This document shows positions 17,209 through 26,733 of a DNA stretch of 36,654 nucleotides, piece after piece. Position 1 is the first letter of the stretch. Every line of letters starts with the position of its first letter. The DNA is taken from positions 82,721 to 119,374 of the forward strand of contig LFST01000008.1 in NCBI GenBank assembly GCA_001513185.1, written 5' to 3'. The translations under genes and the position numbers were made by a program. Source of the stretch: Candidatus Fermentithermobacillaceae bacterium DTU015. Lineage in GTDB: Bacteria; Bacillota; Sulfobacillia; Fermentithermobacillales; Fermentithermobacillaceae. The notes beneath the pieces are model-generated. The model had not been told where the DNA came from. It ran no database searches and saw only the letters and a list, made by a program, of their open reading frames with translations.

Positions 17209-18864
17209 TCACACCAGGGTGATATTGCACATCACCAGGGGTTTTCTGCCCAGTTCATTCCTGAAAAGCCGCCTTATCACAGCTGCCAGTTCGTCTTCTA
17301 CGGTTTCTTTGTCTTGCAGCTCTTCCAAAGACAGCGTAGACAGGTAATCCTGGGTTAGATTGATTACTTCGCAGGCGACGGCGTCCTGATGCTTGGTACC
17401 GGTAAGCCCTGCGCTCCTGACTTCAGGCGGGGTGATAAACTCGCCAGTATCTTTGGACAGCACGCACGAAAGGAACACTGCGCCGGCCTCTCCAAGGGAC
17501 TGCCTTTCCCTCAAGATGGGATGGCCTATGTCCCCCACCCCGTACCCATCCACAAACACATCCCTGGTTTGGATAGTACCGAGTATCTCTGCCCGATGAG
17601 GGGTAAGCCGGAACACGGTTCCGTTTTCGCCTACCAGCACGTTCGAAGGCGGAACCCCCGTAGCCACTGCCAGTTGGGCATGGGTGATGAGATGCCTGTA
17701 CTCGCCATGGACCGGTATGAAAAACTTGGGCCTGGTCAAGTTGAGCATCAGCTTGAGTTCTTCCTGGCTGGCGTGGCCGGACACATGCACCCCGGATTCG
17801 GGCCTGTAGATCACTTCCGCCCCTTGCCTGAACAGGTTGTCGACCACCCTTGACACTGTGGTCTCGTTGCCTGGCACAGGCGAAGCCGCCATTACCACAA
17901 GGTCGCCTTCGAGGATCTTAACATGCCTGTGTTCCCCAACAGACATACGTGCAAGGGCAGACAGGGGCTCTCCCTGGCTCCCGGTACTCAGGATCACGAT
18001 TTTCGACTGGGGGTAATTGCGGACATCCCGGACATCTATCAGGGTCCCCAGGGGTACTCTGAGGAAGCCCATGTCCATCGCAACTTCCACCACTTGTTCC
18101 ATGCTGCGCCCAATCACGCACACTTTCCGCCCGTACTTATAGGCTGCGTCAATCACTTGCTGGATCCTGGGAACGTTGGAGGCAAAGGTGGTAACGATAA
18201 TCCTGCCTTTTGCCTGGTAGAAAACCCGGGAAAGGTTCTCCCCTACCTCCCTTTCTGACGGGGTAAACCCTGGCCTGTCTGCATGGGTGCTATCGGACAG
18301 GAGACACAATACCCCACGCTCACCTACTTCTGCGAGCCTGTGGTAGTCTGGTGTTTCGCCGTCCACGGGGGTCTGGTCGAACTTGAAGTCTCCTGTAAAC
18401 ACCAGCGTTCCGCAAGGTGTATGTATGATTAACCCGGCGCTGTCTGACACCGAGTGGGTCATCCTCACATACTCGACTTCAAGCGACCCTACATTGACCA
18501 CATCTCTGGGAGCAACCACCCTGAAATCGAAGGGGCCTTCGAAGTAGTCATCCATTTTCCTCCTGGCAAGCCCAAGAGTAAGCTTGGTGCCGTATACAGG
18601 TACGTTGACTTCTTTCAATACAAAGGGTAGCGCACCTACATGGTCTTCATGTCCATGGGTCAGGAATATCCCCCGCACCCTGTGCTTTCTCTCAATCAGA
18701 TAGGAAATATCGGGGATCACAAAATCCACGCCGGGCATATCGTCCTTGGGAAAAGCCAGCCCGCAATCGATAGCGATGATATCAGGACCTGATTCGAGCA
18801 GCATGAGGTTCTTACCGATTTCGCCCAAGCCGCCTAGTGCCACTAGTCGTATCTCTCTTGTCAT
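17209..18864 (-). CDS. rnj: Ribonuclease J
   Basis: The 551-residue metallo-beta-lactamase/beta-CASP protein has [12 protein letters not shown] (H70, H72, D74, H75), the zinc-binding signature. [19 protein letters not shown] and [14 protein letters not shown] are later RNase J motifs. It acts as endo- and 5'-3' exonuclease in mRNA turnover and rRNA maturation in Bacillota. Whether it is the J1 or J2 paralogue cannot be decided here. GGTGAGG precedes the ATG. It ends 26 bases before the phosphopentomutase start, so joint transcription is likely. Length is normal for the family. Confidence 0.93.
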   Translation of the reverse strand: MTREIRLVALGGLGEIGKNLMLLESGPDIIAIDCGLAFPKDDMPGVDFVIPDISYLIERKHRVRGIFLTHGHEDHVGALPFVLKEVNVPVYGTKLTLGLARRKMDDYFEGPFDFRVVAPRDVVNVGSLEVEYVRMTHSVSDSAGLIIHTPCGTLVFTGDFKFDQTPVDGETPDYHRLAEVGERGVLCLLSDSTHADRPGFTPSEREVGENLSRVFYQAKGRIIVTTFASNVPRIQQVIDAAYKYGRKVCVIGRSMEQVVEVAMDMGFLRVPLGTLIDVRDVRNYPQSKIVILSTGSQGEPLSALARMSVGEHRHVKILEGDLVVMAASPVPGNETTVSRVVDNLFRQGAEVIYRPESGVHVSGHASQEELKLMLNLTRPKFFIPVHGEYRHLITHAQLAVATGVPPSNVLVGENGTVFRLTPHRAEILGTIQTRDVFVDGYGVGDIGHPILRERQSLGEAGAVFLSCVLSKDTGEFITPPEVRSAGLTGTKHQDAVACEVINLTQDYLSTLSLEELQDKETVEDELAAVIRRLFRNELGRKPLVMCNITLV

Positions 18865-18929
18865 ATTGCCTCACCAAATGTTAGTATAGCCCGTATTGGA
18901 CAGGAATGCCAGAACGTGGTTGAAGTTTT

Positions 18930-18952
18930 GGGGCGGCAAGCGGTGCCGCCCC
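18930..18952 (-). terminator. GC-rich hairpin after the stress-protein gene
   Basis: A perfect nine-base inverted repeat (GGGGCGGCA at 18930-18938, its complement at 18944-18952, loop of five) begins six bases after the stop codon at 18959. Neither strand has a T-run after it (AAAACTT on the minus strand), so it may slow or stabilise RNA ends rather than terminate efficiently. Confidence 0.45.
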
Positions 18953-18958
18953 AGAGCC

Positions 18959-19444
18959 TTAGTGGGTTTCTACCTCTTGTGCACCGTGACGCCTCAAGAT
19001 GTCCGCGGCTTCGTTAATCTTGCTGTCGTCTGTCCTTACCAGGGCCAGGATCTTGCCTTCCCTGACTCTCTGCTCAAACCTTTGGCCTGCGTCCTCAGGG
19101 ATACCCCAATCGATCAGGCCTCCTGCTATGCCACCGGTAACAGCCCCGCTGAGCGCTGCTGCAATAGGCCCAGCGGCAACCACAGGTCCCAGGCCTGGAA
19201 TGGCAAGGGCGCCAACTCCTGCAAGCAAGCCTGCAACCCCGCCGATGGCGCTGCCTGTGGCGATTCCGCCTGAAATATCCTGGCCCGCCTCCATGTCACC
19301 CCTGGATCTGCCACCCCTCCGGGCCGAAGATTCCCTGGCGACGATACTGATATCTTCCTTGTTGAACCCTTGCCTCTGCAGATCGTCCACAGCCTTTTCG
19401 GCTTGCATAGTATTGTCAAACACGCCCAAGACAGTCTTACTCAT
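18959..19444 (-). CDS. YflT-like general stress protein with Gly/Ala-rich centre
   Basis: The 161-residue protein starts with MSKTVLGVFDNTMQAEKAVDDLQRQGF, which matches the heat-induced stress protein YflT domain. Residues 58-112 are a glycine/alanine-rich low-complexity segment that could insert in or associate with membrane, and residues 113-158 return to an alpha/beta pattern (KILALVRTDDSKINEAADIL). Function is unknown; homologues are general stress proteins. Two SD-like elements (GGAGGT, AGGTG) precede the ATG. It is divergent from the small membrane protein and followed by a hairpin. Confidence 0.75.
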   Translation of the reverse strand: MSKTVLGVFDNTMQAEKAVDDLQRQGFNKEDISIVARESSARRGGRSRGDMEAGQDISGGIATGSAIGGVAGLLAGVGALAIPGLGPVVAAGPIAAALSGAVTGGIAGGLIDWGIPEDAGQRFEQRVREGKILALVRTDDSKINEAADILRRHGAQEVETH

Positions 19445-19591
19445 CTCTTACACCTACACCTCCGACTTTGAAATTCCTATGTAGTGTCTCCCCAGAACCG
19501 CCCTGAAATTCAGAGGGGCCGGGCGGGCATAAAATCCACTATCGGAAAATATTAAGAAATTAGACAAGGAGGTTTGATAAGGAGGGAAAAC

Positions 19592-19906
19592 ATGGCTTAT
19601 TCAATCGCCCTTACGCTGGCAGTGTTTGCGCTGGTATACTTGTCAATGAATGCAAGGGTAAAACAGATTACCCATGCCAGGAAGAGGTCCTACAATGAAG
19701 TCCCTTCTCCCCTTTCAGAAGCAATAAAAGACTTTGTGGCGGTCGCAGGGGGAGTATACCTCGCGCTGATGGCTCTCTCAGAATTCCTGAAAGTCCCGGT
19801 ACCTATCGAAGCAGAGGTGTGGGGGTTGTCCTTTGATCCCTTGGCGGTGGTTGCGGTAGTGCTGGCAATTGTGGCACCGCTGTTTCCTTCGAGAAGCAGG
19901 TACTAA
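19592..19906 (+). CDS. Small predicted membrane protein of unknown function
   Basis: The 104-residue protein has hydrophobic segments at about residues 3-18, 48-66 and 82-98, with a basic stretch (ARVKQITHARKR) after the first. No family is recognised. The ATG at 19592 has AAGGAGGG five bases upstream, a very strong site; a TTG 18 bases earlier is in frame but unlikely. It stands alone between divergent and convergent neighbours. A hairpin-forming sequence (GTGTTTGGAC and GTCC..AAACAC, about 19911-19941) follows the stop but lacks a T-run. Confidence 0.7.
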   Translation: MAYSIALTLAVFALVYLSMNARVKQITHARKRSYNEVPSPLSEAIKDFVAVAGGVYLALMALSEFLKVPVPIEAEVWGLSFDPLAVVAVVLAIVAPLFPSRSRY

Positions 19907-19959
19907 CATTGTGTTTGGACGGGGTTTTGTCCTTGAAACACGTCTGACCAAGAAATGTC

Positions 19960-19993
19960 CAATAAAATGAAGAGCAGGCTAGAATCGCCTGCT
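19960..19993 (-). terminator. Terminator of the Spo0E-like gene
   Basis: On the minus strand AGCAGGC (19993-19987) and GCCTGCT (19979-19973) form a seven-base stem with a seven-base loop, followed by CTTCATTTTATT. It begins nine bases after the stop codon at 20002. Confidence 0.65.
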
Positions 19994-20001
19994 AATCACA
20001 T

Positions 20002-20181
20002 TTACCTGGACTCATGCTTCTTCGCTTGTAACCTGTACCATCTGTTTAGCAGACTGTCCAGGTGTGCACTGAGTGCTTCTGCGGCCCTTATTTTCTCACA
20101 GTTATATGTATCTCCTACTTGTGCATTCAACCGGCCGCGAAGCAGTTCGATCTCGTCGAACAGACGCTCTTCGCTTTCGAT
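20002..20181 (-). CDS. Spo0E-like sporulation regulatory phosphatase, no canonical start codon
   Basis: The 59-codon minus-strand frame reads IESEERLFDEIELLRGRLNA at its start and continues with ALSAHLDSLLNRWYRLQ. This fits the Spo0E family, small helical-hairpin proteins that dephosphorylate Spo0A~P, whose signature is S-x-x-L-D (here S38, L41, D42). An in-frame TAG lies five codons upstream and no ATG, GTG or TTG falls between it and the domain. ATC at 20181-20179 is the likely initiation point, with AGAGGGGG nine bases upstream. CTG seven codons in is an alternative; a sequencing error or decayed start is also possible. It has its own promoter-like region and a terminator, supporting a real gene. 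Confidence 0.7.
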   Translation of the reverse strand: MESEERLFDEIELLRGRLNAQVGDTYNCEKIRAAEALSAHLDSLLNRWYRLQAKKHESR

Positions 20182-20258
20182 TTTATGTAGCCCCCTCTAC
20201 GCTAATGTGTACGCCCCAAAATTCCGCTAATAGGTTCTAGATGACCTAACTGCCAATT

Positions 20259-20320
20259 ATTATATCGTGTCTTTGTCGGACTGAGAAGAGTTTCATAGGG
20301 GCCTTGCGGAAATTTGTCAA
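20259..20320 (-). promoter_or_regulatory. Promoter region of the Spo0E-like gene
   Basis: On the minus strand a perfect -35 TTGACA (20320-20315) stands 17 bases from TATGAA (20297-20292). A second candidate has a perfect -10 TATAAT (20264-20259), 17 bases from TTCTCA (20287-20282). Either would give a leader of about 70-110 bases. Both lie after the nfo stop codon. Confidence 0.55.
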
Positions 20321-20334
20321 TTATCGCCAATCGT

Positions 20335-21201
20335 TCATTTGCCGTGCTTAGAGGAATTACGCAGAGCCTTCACCGTAGCCAGGTTGTCTTCATCAGCCGT
20401 AGGGGTATCTTTAGGGGTTTCCATGATGCCCGGCATGTCAGGCTTAAAGCCGGGGTAGTTGACAATAGCCCTAAATCCTTCCAGGCCAATCCCGCCTTGT
20501 CCGATATGGGCATGTCTGTCCCTGCGGGAACCTAAGGACATCTTTGAGTCGTTGAGGTGGATCACTTCGAGGGTATCCAGGCCCACGTGCTTGTCGTAGG
20601 CACGAAAAATCTGGTCGACCTTGTCAGGATCTGACAAGTCGTAGCCCCAACCAAACGCATGGCTGGTATCAAAGCACGTGCCCACCCTTTCACGCGGGAA
20701 CACGTGGACCAACTTACCTAGCTCTTCAAAAGCCGAGCCGAGTTCCCGGCCTTGGCCCGCGGTGTTTTCAAGGAGCAGCTTCACAGGCCCTGAGTATGCC
20801 TCAAGCACCTGGTTCAAGCTGTCTATGACGCGGCACAGAGCCTGGCCGCCACCATCTGGCTCGTCAGGATGCTTGTGCCCGATATGAGTTACCACAAAGC
20901 CGGCTCCAAGGGCCTCTGCCCGCGTCAAGTCCTCTGCCAGCACTTCTATAGAGTAAGAGCGTTTCGCCTCATCAATTGAGGCAAGATTGATGAAGTAAGG
21001 TGCATGGATCACAAGAGGCCTTATGTCATGGGCCTTTAGCAATTGCTTCATCTTGGCTATATCGTCAGGATCCAATGGCTTCGCCTTTCCGCCACGGGGG
21101 CTGCGAGAGAAGATCTGCACCGTCTCGCAACCCAACTTAACGGCGGTCTTAGCCATTTTCTCAATCCCGCCTGATATCGATAAGTGAACGCCGAACCTCA
21201 A
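20335..21201 (-). CDS. nfo: Endonuclease IV (AP endonuclease)
   Basis: The 288-residue TIM-barrel enzyme cuts the backbone 5' of abasic sites using three metals. Visible metal-binding segments are VIHAPY, VVTHIGHKH, LLLENTAGQG, CFDTSHAFGWGYD, VIHLNDSK, RRDRHAHIGQG and IMETPKD. The frame extends upstream into pnp, but TTG at 21201 gives the normal N-terminus MRFGVHLSISGG. It lies four bases after the pnp stop with AGGT six bases upstream, so it is the last gene of the pnp operon. Length is typical. Confidence 0.93.
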   Translation of the reverse strand: MRFGVHLSISGGIEKMAKTAVKLGCETVQIFSRSPRGGKAKPLDPDDIAKMKQLLKAHDIRPLVIHAPYFINLASIDEAKRSYSIEVLAEDLTRAEALGAGFVVTHIGHKHPDEPDGGGQALCRVIDSLNQVLEAYSGPVKLLLENTAGQGRELGSAFEELGKLVHVFPRERVGTCFDTSHAFGWGYDLSDPDKVDQIFRAYDKHVGLDTLEVIHLNDSKMSLGSRRDRHAHIGQGGIGLEGFRAIVNYPGFKPDMPGIMETPKDTPTADEDNLATVKALRNSSKHGK

Positions 21202-21205
21202 CCCA

Positions 21206-23365
21206 TTACCTGCCCCTTCTGGTGTTGCCCGGGTTTTTCCTGAACTTATTAGGCTTGTTCCGGTTCCTGGGGTCCCGATCCCTGGCTCCACGCCGGTCCT
21301 GGGGACTCATCCGGGTGGACAGGTTGATCCGGCCCAAGTGGTCGATCTCGGATACCCGGACCTGGAGTTCATCTCCTACTTCAAGATCATCTACGTCTAC
21401 AGGATATAGTTCAGTCGAACGTACCAACCCTTCCTTACCGGGCAGCACCTCGACAAACACGCCAAAGGGCGCAGTTCTGGTAACCTTGCCGGTGTAAGTT
21501 GCACCCACCTCAACATCTGCGGTGAGTTTTTCAATGATCTCCTTGGCTCTAAGTCCTGTCTCTTCATCTTGGGATGATATGAACACCCGGCCGTCTTGTT
21601 CGATGTCGATCTTCACACCGGTCTCATTGATGATCTTGTGGATGGTCTTTCCGCCGGGGCCTATTACGTCTCTTATCTTGTCAGGATCTATCTCGATCAC
21701 AATCATCCTCGGAGCATAAGGAGACAGCTCTTCCCTGGGTTTGTCGATGGCTTCCAGCATCTTCTCCATCACGTACATCCGGGCTTCCCTGGCTTTCTCA
21801 AGAGCTTGAACCAGGATTTCTCTGGTGACGCCTGAGATCTTGATGTCCATCTGCAAGGCGGTTATCCCGTCTTTGGTGCCTGCAACTTTGAAATCCATGT
21901 CGCCTAAGGCGTCTTCCATTCCCTGGATGTCAGTGAGGATGACTGCCCTGTCTTCTCCCTTAACCAGCCCCATAGCGATGCCTGCAACAGGAGCCTTAAT
22001 CGGGACTCCCGCGTCCATAAGACACAGGGTGCTCCCGCATACTGAGGCCATGGAAGAAGAACCGTTGGATTCAAGTACTTCAGACACTACCCTGAGGGTA
22101 TAGGGAAACTCGTTTTCATCCGGGATCACCGGCAAAAGCGCCCTTTCGGCTAAAGCCCCGTGGCCGATTTCCCGGCGTCCCGGGCCCCTCATGGGCTTGG
22201 TTTCTCCCACTGAAAACGGCGGGAAGTTATAGTGATGGATATACCGCTTGAACTCCTCGAGCCCCGTGGTGTCCAGTTCCTGTATGTCGCTGGCCGCTCC
22301 AAGGGTCGCGATGCTAAGCACCTGGGTCTGGCCCCTGGTGAACAGCCCTGAACCGTGGACACGTGGCACCACACCAACCTCGCAGCTTATCGGCCTGATC
22401 TCGTCGGGCCGTCGAAGGTCGGGCCTGATACCCTCATTGAGTATCATATCCCTGACTTCCCGCTTCAAAATATCGTGGAAGGCTTCTTCGATTTCCTCTT
22501 CCCTCTCAGGGTACTCTTCTGCGATCTCATCGAATACGTCCTGCAGCACCTGGTCGATGGCTTCTTCCCGTTCAAGTTTGTCCTTGATCCTGATGGCCTC
22601 TTTGAGCCTGGGCGTAGCCAGCTCATCAACCCTCTTCACTATGTCTTCTGACGGGATGAACAGCACTGCCTCCATCTTGGGTTTGCCGATCTCCCGTACG
22701 ATCTGTTCCTGGAACTCAACTATTTCCTTGATGACCTCATGACCTACCATTATCGCATCCACGATAAGGTCTTCAGGGACCTCATGGGCTCCCGCTTCCA
22801 CCATGAGGATGGCATCTTTGGTTCCTGCAACAGTGAGGCTGAGTTGGCTCACTTCTGCCTGTTTCACATCAGGGTTGATCACGAACTCGCCGTCAACCAG
22901 TCCCACCTCCACGGCACCTATAGGGCCGTTAAACGGGATGTCGCTCACTGACAAGGCAGCCGATGCGCCGATCATACCGGCGATTTCCGGCGAATTATCA
23001 TGGTCTATCGCCAAGGGTATGATCACTATCTGCACATCGTTGCGGAATCCCTTCGGAAAGAGGGGTCTTAGCGGCCGGTCTGTGACCCTGGCCTGAAGGA
23101 TAGATTTGTCAGGGGGCCTGCCTTCACGGCGCCCCCAACTCCCAGGAATCCGGCCTACGGCATACAGCCGTTCCTCAACATCTACCGTCAAAGGGAAAAA
23201 GTTAACTCCTTCTCTTGGTTCTTTCGATGCAGTGGCCGTCACAAGCAGGGTTGTGTCGCCATACTTGACAACTACGGAACCATTTGCCTGCCGGGCAACC
23301 TTGCCAAACTCGAGCACGAGCTCCCTGCTCGCCACAGGCAATGAATATCGTCTAAACTCATCCAA
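21206..23365 (-). CDS. pnp: Polynucleotide phosphorylase
   Basis: The 719-residue protein has two RNase PH domains (about 5-220 and 305-540), the intervening helical domain, a KH domain with the GPGG loop ([17 protein letters not shown]) and an S1 domain ([21 protein letters not shown]). A basic tail follows ([18 protein letters not shown]). It degrades RNA phosphorolytically from the 3' end. TTG at 23365 has AAAGGAAG eight bases upstream; GTG at 23374 is in frame but sits almost on that site. The rpsO gene lies 26 bases upstream, the classic rpsO-pnp pair. Confidence 0.96.
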   Translation of the reverse strand: MDEFRRYSLPVASRELVLEFGKVARQANGSVVVKYGDTTLLVTATASKEPREGVNFFPLTVDVEERLYAVGRIPGSWGRREGRPPDKSILQARVTDRPLRPLFPKGFRNDVQIVIIPLAIDHDNSPEIAGMIGASAALSVSDIPFNGPIGAVEVGLVDGEFVINPDVKQAEVSQLSLTVAGTKDAILMVEAGAHEVPEDLIVDAIMVGHEVIKEIVEFQEQIVREIGKPKMEAVLFIPSEDIVKRVDELATPRLKEAIRIKDKLEREEAIDQVLQDVFDEIAEEYPEREEEIEEAFHDILKREVRDMILNEGIRPDLRRPDEIRPISCEVGVVPRVHGSGLFTRGQTQVLSIATLGAASDIQELDTTGLEEFKRYIHHYNFPPFSVGETKPMRGPGRREIGHGALAERALLPVIPDENEFPYTLRVVSEVLESNGSSSMASVCGSTLCLMDAGVPIKAPVAGIAMGLVKGEDRAVILTDIQGMEDALGDMDFKVAGTKDGITALQMDIKISGVTREILVQALEKAREARMYVMEKMLEAIDKPREELSPYAPRMIVIEIDPDKIRDVIGPGGKTIHKIINETGVKIDIEQDGRVFISSQDEETGLRAKEIIEKLTADVEVGATYTGKVTRTAPFGVFVEVLPGKEGLVRSTELYPVDVDDLEVGDELQVRVSEIDHLGRINLSTRMSPQDRRGARDRDPRNRNKPNKFRKNPGNTRRGR

Positions 23366-23391
23366 TAACCACACTTCCTTTCAGCAGTCCG

Positions 23392-23664
23392 TTAGCCCCT
23401 CAGACCAAGTCTCTCCACAATCGCCCTGTAGCGTTCAGGAGATTCTTTGCGCAGGTAATTCAAAAGGGCACGGCGCTGACCTACCATCTTCAAAAGGCCT
23501 CTCCGGCTATGGTGATCCTTCTTGTGCACCTTCAAATGCTCTGTCAGGTGAGCTATCCTGTTAGTTAGTAGCGCAATTTGAACCTCAGGAGAACCTGTGT
23601 CGTTTTCGTGGCGCTTAAATTCGTCGATGATGGCTTTCTTGGTAGCTGGATCAAAAGCAGTCAT
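23392..23664 (-). CDS. rpsO: 30S ribosomal protein S15
   Basis: The 90-residue protein is a full-length S15, recognised by [48 protein letters not shown]. It binds the central domain of 16S rRNA and nucleates platform assembly. GGAGGTG lies upstream of the ATG. In many bacteria S15 represses its own mRNA through the leader; a hairpin at 23706-23730 could take part, which is inference. It lies between ribF and pnp as in most Bacillota. Confidence 0.97.
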   Translation of the reverse strand: MTAFDPATKKAIIDEFKRHENDTGSPEVQIALLTNRIAHLTEHLKVHKKDHHSRRGLLKMVGQRRALLNYLRKESPERYRAIVERLGLRG

Positions 23665-23705
23665 CTATTACACCTCCAAAAATATTGGCTTACGCCTTGA
23701 ACCCA

Positions 23706-23730
23706 GCTCTGAGCCGGAGGTACACAGAGC
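23706..23730 (-). promoter_or_regulatory. Hairpin in the ribF-rpsO intergenic region
   Basis: GCTCTG (23706-23711) and CAGAGC (23725-23730) are complementary with a 13-base loop, within the 72 bases before rpsO. It is not followed by a T-run. It may be an S15 control element or a processing site; nothing in sequence decides this. Confidence 0.25.
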
Positions 23731-23736
23731 CGAGTA

Positions 23737-24738
23737 TCAAGGTATATCAGCACTGAGAATTTTATCATACGCACTTATACGTGTAAACAAACCCTTATCA
23801 TGGAAGTCCTGACCCTGGGGCTTAAGTGCCGCCAAAGCAGCCTCATAGTCTACCTTGATCTGTGTTCCGGCTTGTTTCCCGAGTTCAAACTGCCGTTCTT
23901 CCCTAATATGCTTCATTAGGAACAATTGCATACCCTCGGCGCGGGACGCAGGTATAGCCCCCACATACACTTGCAGTACCGCCCGGGTTTCGCCTGAAGT
24001 GAGGTTTGTCCTGAGGCTTGCCACAGCAGGCTTAAGGAACCTGGATGTCCTGGCCCATACTGCGTACACGCCTGGTTTGGGCAAAAACTTGTCCTGGGGA
24101 AAACTCAGCCGGAACACAGGCATGCCTGCCTGGCTTTGAGTCTCGTTATCTCCGGTTGCATCCCCGTAGATGCAGTAAGGCCTGTCTAAGAACACTGCAG
24201 CCCGTTCCACATCACCTTCTGAAAGCAGCCGCCTTATCCTAGTGCTGGAAACCACTTCACCATCGATGGTGTAAGGGGGTACCACGCTAACCTCAAAACC
24301 CATATCTTGTCCGATTTGGTGCAGGACCTGGGGATTTCCTTCGGCTTTGTACCCGAAGGTGAAGTTAAACCCGCACACCACATGGTCAGCCTGTATCTTG
24401 TCCCGAAGATACATACGGGTAAATTCTCTGGGGCTAAGTTGAGACATCTCTCTGGTAAAATGTATGGGCCAAAAATAGTCTATCCCCATGTCCTCAAGCA
24501 AAGCTTGCTTTTCTTCCATAGGCGTCAGCAAGCTCTCGTAGTCCCCGCCGGGCTTGACCAGACTCTTGGGATGAGGGTGAAACCCTATCACCATGACAGG
24601 CAGCCCGGTGCCGGCCTTGATCTTGAGGGCAGTCTCAAAAAGCTGCCTGTGTCCGAGGTGCAGCCCATCAAAAGTACCGATCGCTGCTATCACTGGACGG
24701 GCTCCGACGTCAACTTCAGGTGTTGCCACGGTCTTCAA
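23737..24738 (-). CDS. ribF: FAD synthetase RibF with degenerate riboflavin-kinase domain
   Basis: The 333-residue protein has an intact FMN adenylyltransferase domain: GTFDGLHLGHRQLF (the HxGH motif) and VVSSTRIRRLL. The C-terminal riboflavin-kinase-like domain keeps PGVYAVW and LMKHIREERQFELGKQ. It has AGMPVFRLSF where the G-[FY]-P-T-A-N motif should be, and VLQVYVGA where the catalytic glutamate (xEVHLxDF) should be. Kinase activity is therefore doubtful while FMN to FAD conversion is plausible. TTG at 24738 gives MKTVATPEVDVG, matching the usual N-terminus, with AGGAAG upstream inside truB. It overlaps truB by 23 bases. An ATG at 24774 is the alternative start. Confidence 0.85.
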   Translation of the reverse strand: MKTVATPEVDVGARPVIAAIGTFDGLHLGHRQLFETALKIKAGTGLPVMVIGFHPHPKSLVKPGGDYESLLTPMEEKQALLEDMGIDYFWPIHFTREMSQLSPREFTRMYLRDKIQADHVVCGFNFTFGYKAEGNPQVLHQIGQDMGFEVSVVPPYTIDGEVVSSTRIRRLLSEGDVERAAVFLDRPYCIYGDATGDNETQSQAGMPVFRLSFPQDKFLPKPGVYAVWARTSRFLKPAVASLRTNLTSGETRAVLQVYVGAIPASRAEGMQLFLMKHIREERQFELGKQAGTQIKVDYEAALAALKPQGQDFHDKGLFTRISAYDKILSADIP

Positions 24739-25717
24739 TGCTATCACTCTTCCTGGATACCAGAACTCTCTCATACTTGATTCTACATTTGCCTTGGACC
24801 GGTACAAGGGACAGCACGCACGCAATCTCATGTGCCTTGGTGCGAGGATGCCGGTACAGTCCCACAAATACAGTGGACTTGTCCCATTTACCTGCGCATA
24901 CTCGTTCCATCCAAGCTCTAACTTCATCAGGAGCTGTGAAGTCCCCGGGGCCGATGGGTCCCCCGTTAGCCACCCGGGAAAGGGCATCAGTCCTTATTTC
25001 AAACTGAGGGAAGTTGGAAAACACCTGCACGGGCTGGGTCAGGAACCCTTCTAACGGGTACCCGCAAGCCCTGCGTTTCATGGAACACAGAGGCACAGAA
25101 TCCTTAAGGGCAAAACTGCCTACCCTGGTCCGCAAAAGATACGAAACTGCCGCGCCGCACCCGAGGTCGTCCCCAAGATCACGGGCAAGGGATCTTACGT
25201 AGGTACCCCGCCCCACCCTTAGGTGGAACATCCCCCTGGGATGCGGCCCCGGTTTCCAGTGCAAGAGCCGGAACTCATACACATCTACTTCCCGCTCAGG
25301 CACCTGGACCTCAATGCCCCGCCTGGCAAGTTGGTGGAGCCTCTGCCCTTTGACGTGCACTGCAGAATACATAGGCGGTCGTTGCTTAATGCGGCCTGTG
25401 TAATTCCCCAGTAGCCTGGTCACATCAGATGCACTCAAACGGCTACACTGGGCCCTGGAAATGATGCGGCCGTCCAAGTCGCATGTATCAGTTGAGATCC
25501 CGAACACAAACTCGGTAAGATACTCTTTATCCTCGTCCAACAGAAATTCTGACAAACGGGTGTAGCAGCCCAGGGCCATGGGCAGCACGCCCACAGCCAT
25601 GGGATCCAAGGTCCCAAGATGCCCTACCCTTCTTTCGCCAAAAATCTTCCTTACCTGGAGCACCGCATCATGGGACGTAATTCCCTTAGGTTTAAGTACG
25701 TTTACGAATCCGTCCAT
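24716..25717 (-). CDS. truB: tRNA pseudouridine(55) synthase
   Basis: The 333-residue protein has the TruB opening GFVNVLKPKGITSHDAV and the catalytic GTLDPMAVGVLP motif with nucleophile D38. Later segments KEYLTEFVFGISTDTCDLDG and RVGRGTYVRSLARDLG are also typical. It converts U55 of the T-arm of tRNA to pseudouridine. The C-terminal extension (about 250-333) is in the PUA-like position. The ATG overlaps the end of nrnA by 16 bases and GGAG sits just before it, so translation is coupled. Confidence 0.95.
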   Translation of the reverse strand: MDGFVNVLKPKGITSHDAVLQVRKIFGERRVGHLGTLDPMAVGVLPMALGCYTRLSEFLLDEDKEYLTEFVFGISTDTCDLDGRIISRAQCSRLSASDVTRLLGNYTGRIKQRPPMYSAVHVKGQRLHQLARRGIEVQVPEREVDVYEFRLLHWKPGPHPRGMFHLRVGRGTYVRSLARDLGDDLGCGAAVSYLLRTRVGSFALKDSVPLCSMKRRACGYPLEGFLTQPVQVFSNFPQFEIRTDALSRVANGGPIGPGDFTAPDEVRAWMERVCAGKWDKSTVFVGLYRHPRTKAHEIACVLSLVPVQGKCRIKYERVLVSRKSDSIEDRGNT

Positions 25718-26709
25718 AACTCCAAACCTGCCAGCACTTCAAATACCCGCGCTTTAGCTTGTTCCAAGGTTCCTTCCACCACCGCGCCTGCCGCCCTGGG
25801 ATGGCCGCCGCCTCCTAACATGGCGGCAATTTGGGACACATCCACCTTCGATCTTGACCTCAGGCTGATATTGACTGCTTCCCGGTCCAGGTTCTCTTTG
25901 AAGCACAAGGCCACTTCCACCCCGGCAATTGACCGGGGGTAATCTACTATGGAATCTGCGTCCTCAAGAGATGCCCCAGAGTCTTCAAGCATGGCCCTGG
26001 TCACTTCTATGGTGGCAAGCCGGCCGTTTCCGTGCAAGGTGAGGGTATGCAAGGCGTTCTTGAGCAGCATCAAGGAAGCGAAACTCTTTGCCTCGTAGAG
26101 CTGATCGGCGACCTCAGATGGGTTTACCCCCCGGCTCAGAAGCTCTGCGGCAACCTGAAGACACCTGGGGCTGGTGTTTTGATACCGGAAGCCCCCTGTG
26201 TCAGTCACCAAGGCCGCATACAGACAGGTTGCAACATCTGTATCAAAGGCAACACCCATGACCTTAAGCAGGAAGAACACCAGCTCGCCTGTGGCCGCTG
26301 CGTCAGGGTCAACTAAGCTTACATCTCCGAATCCCGGATTAGAAACATGGTGGTCGATGTTGACCCAAGCGTCAGAGCGGGCATAATCCAGAGCTTTGCC
26401 TGCCCTTTCAGGCCCTGCACAATCCAGAAACACCGTGACATCAGGACGGATATCTTCAGGGTCTACATCTGAAACGGTAGCGTAAAGCTGCCTGCCGGGC
26501 AAAAAATCGTACACCGCAGGGTGGGGATCCTGGCTCAACAACAGGGCCTTCTTGCCCAGGGACGAAAGGGCCAAAGCAAGAGCTAAGCCTGACCCGATTG
26601 AGTCACCGTCAGGCTTCTCGTGCTCAAGGATTAAGATATCCTCGCTTTTCTGCAAGAGTTCCGATATCTGCTCCAAGCTATCCCTATGTGGAATCCCGTT
26701 TGCTATCAT
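25702..26709 (-). CDS. nrnA: DHH/DHHA1 phosphoesterase, oligoribonuclease (nanoRNase)
   Basis: The 335-residue protein has the DHH-family metal motifs HEKPDGDS (H30, D34, D36), LDCAGP (D96) and DHH (119-121), plus the DHHA1 signature GGGGHPRAAG near the C-terminus. NrnA proteins degrade 2-5 nt RNAs and pAp, and may hydrolyse pGpG. AAGGG lies six bases before the ATG. It sits between rbfA and truB, a common arrangement in Clostridia, in keeping with RNA metabolism in this operon. Confidence 0.93.
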   Translation of the reverse strand: MIANGIPHRDSLEQISELLQKSEDILILEHEKPDGDSIGSGLALALALSSLGKKALLLSQDPHPAVYDFLPGRQLYATVSDVDPEDIRPDVTVFLDCAGPERAGKALDYARSDAWVNIDHHVSNPGFGDVSLVDPDAAATGELVFFLLKVMGVAFDTDVATCLYAALVTDTGGFRYQNTSPRCLQVAAELLSRGVNPSEVADQLYEAKSFASLMLLKNALHTLTLHGNGRLATIEVTRAMLEDSGASLEDADSIVDYPRSIAGVEVALCFKENLDREAVNISLRSRSKVDVSQIAAMLGGGGHPRAAGAVVEGTLEQAKARVFEVLAGLELWTDS

Positions 26710-26733
26710 TTCAAGCCCTTAGATCACCGCTCC

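Noticed and set aside
19498..19526. CCGCCC/GGGCGG hairpin between the stress gene and the small membrane gene
   Set aside because: It lies in a divergent promoter region, has no T-run and only six-base arms, so no function could be supported.
19955..20230. Plus-strand 91-residue frame
   Set aside because: It is antisense to the Spo0E-like gene, Ser/Arg-rich, without family resemblance or ribosome-binding site.
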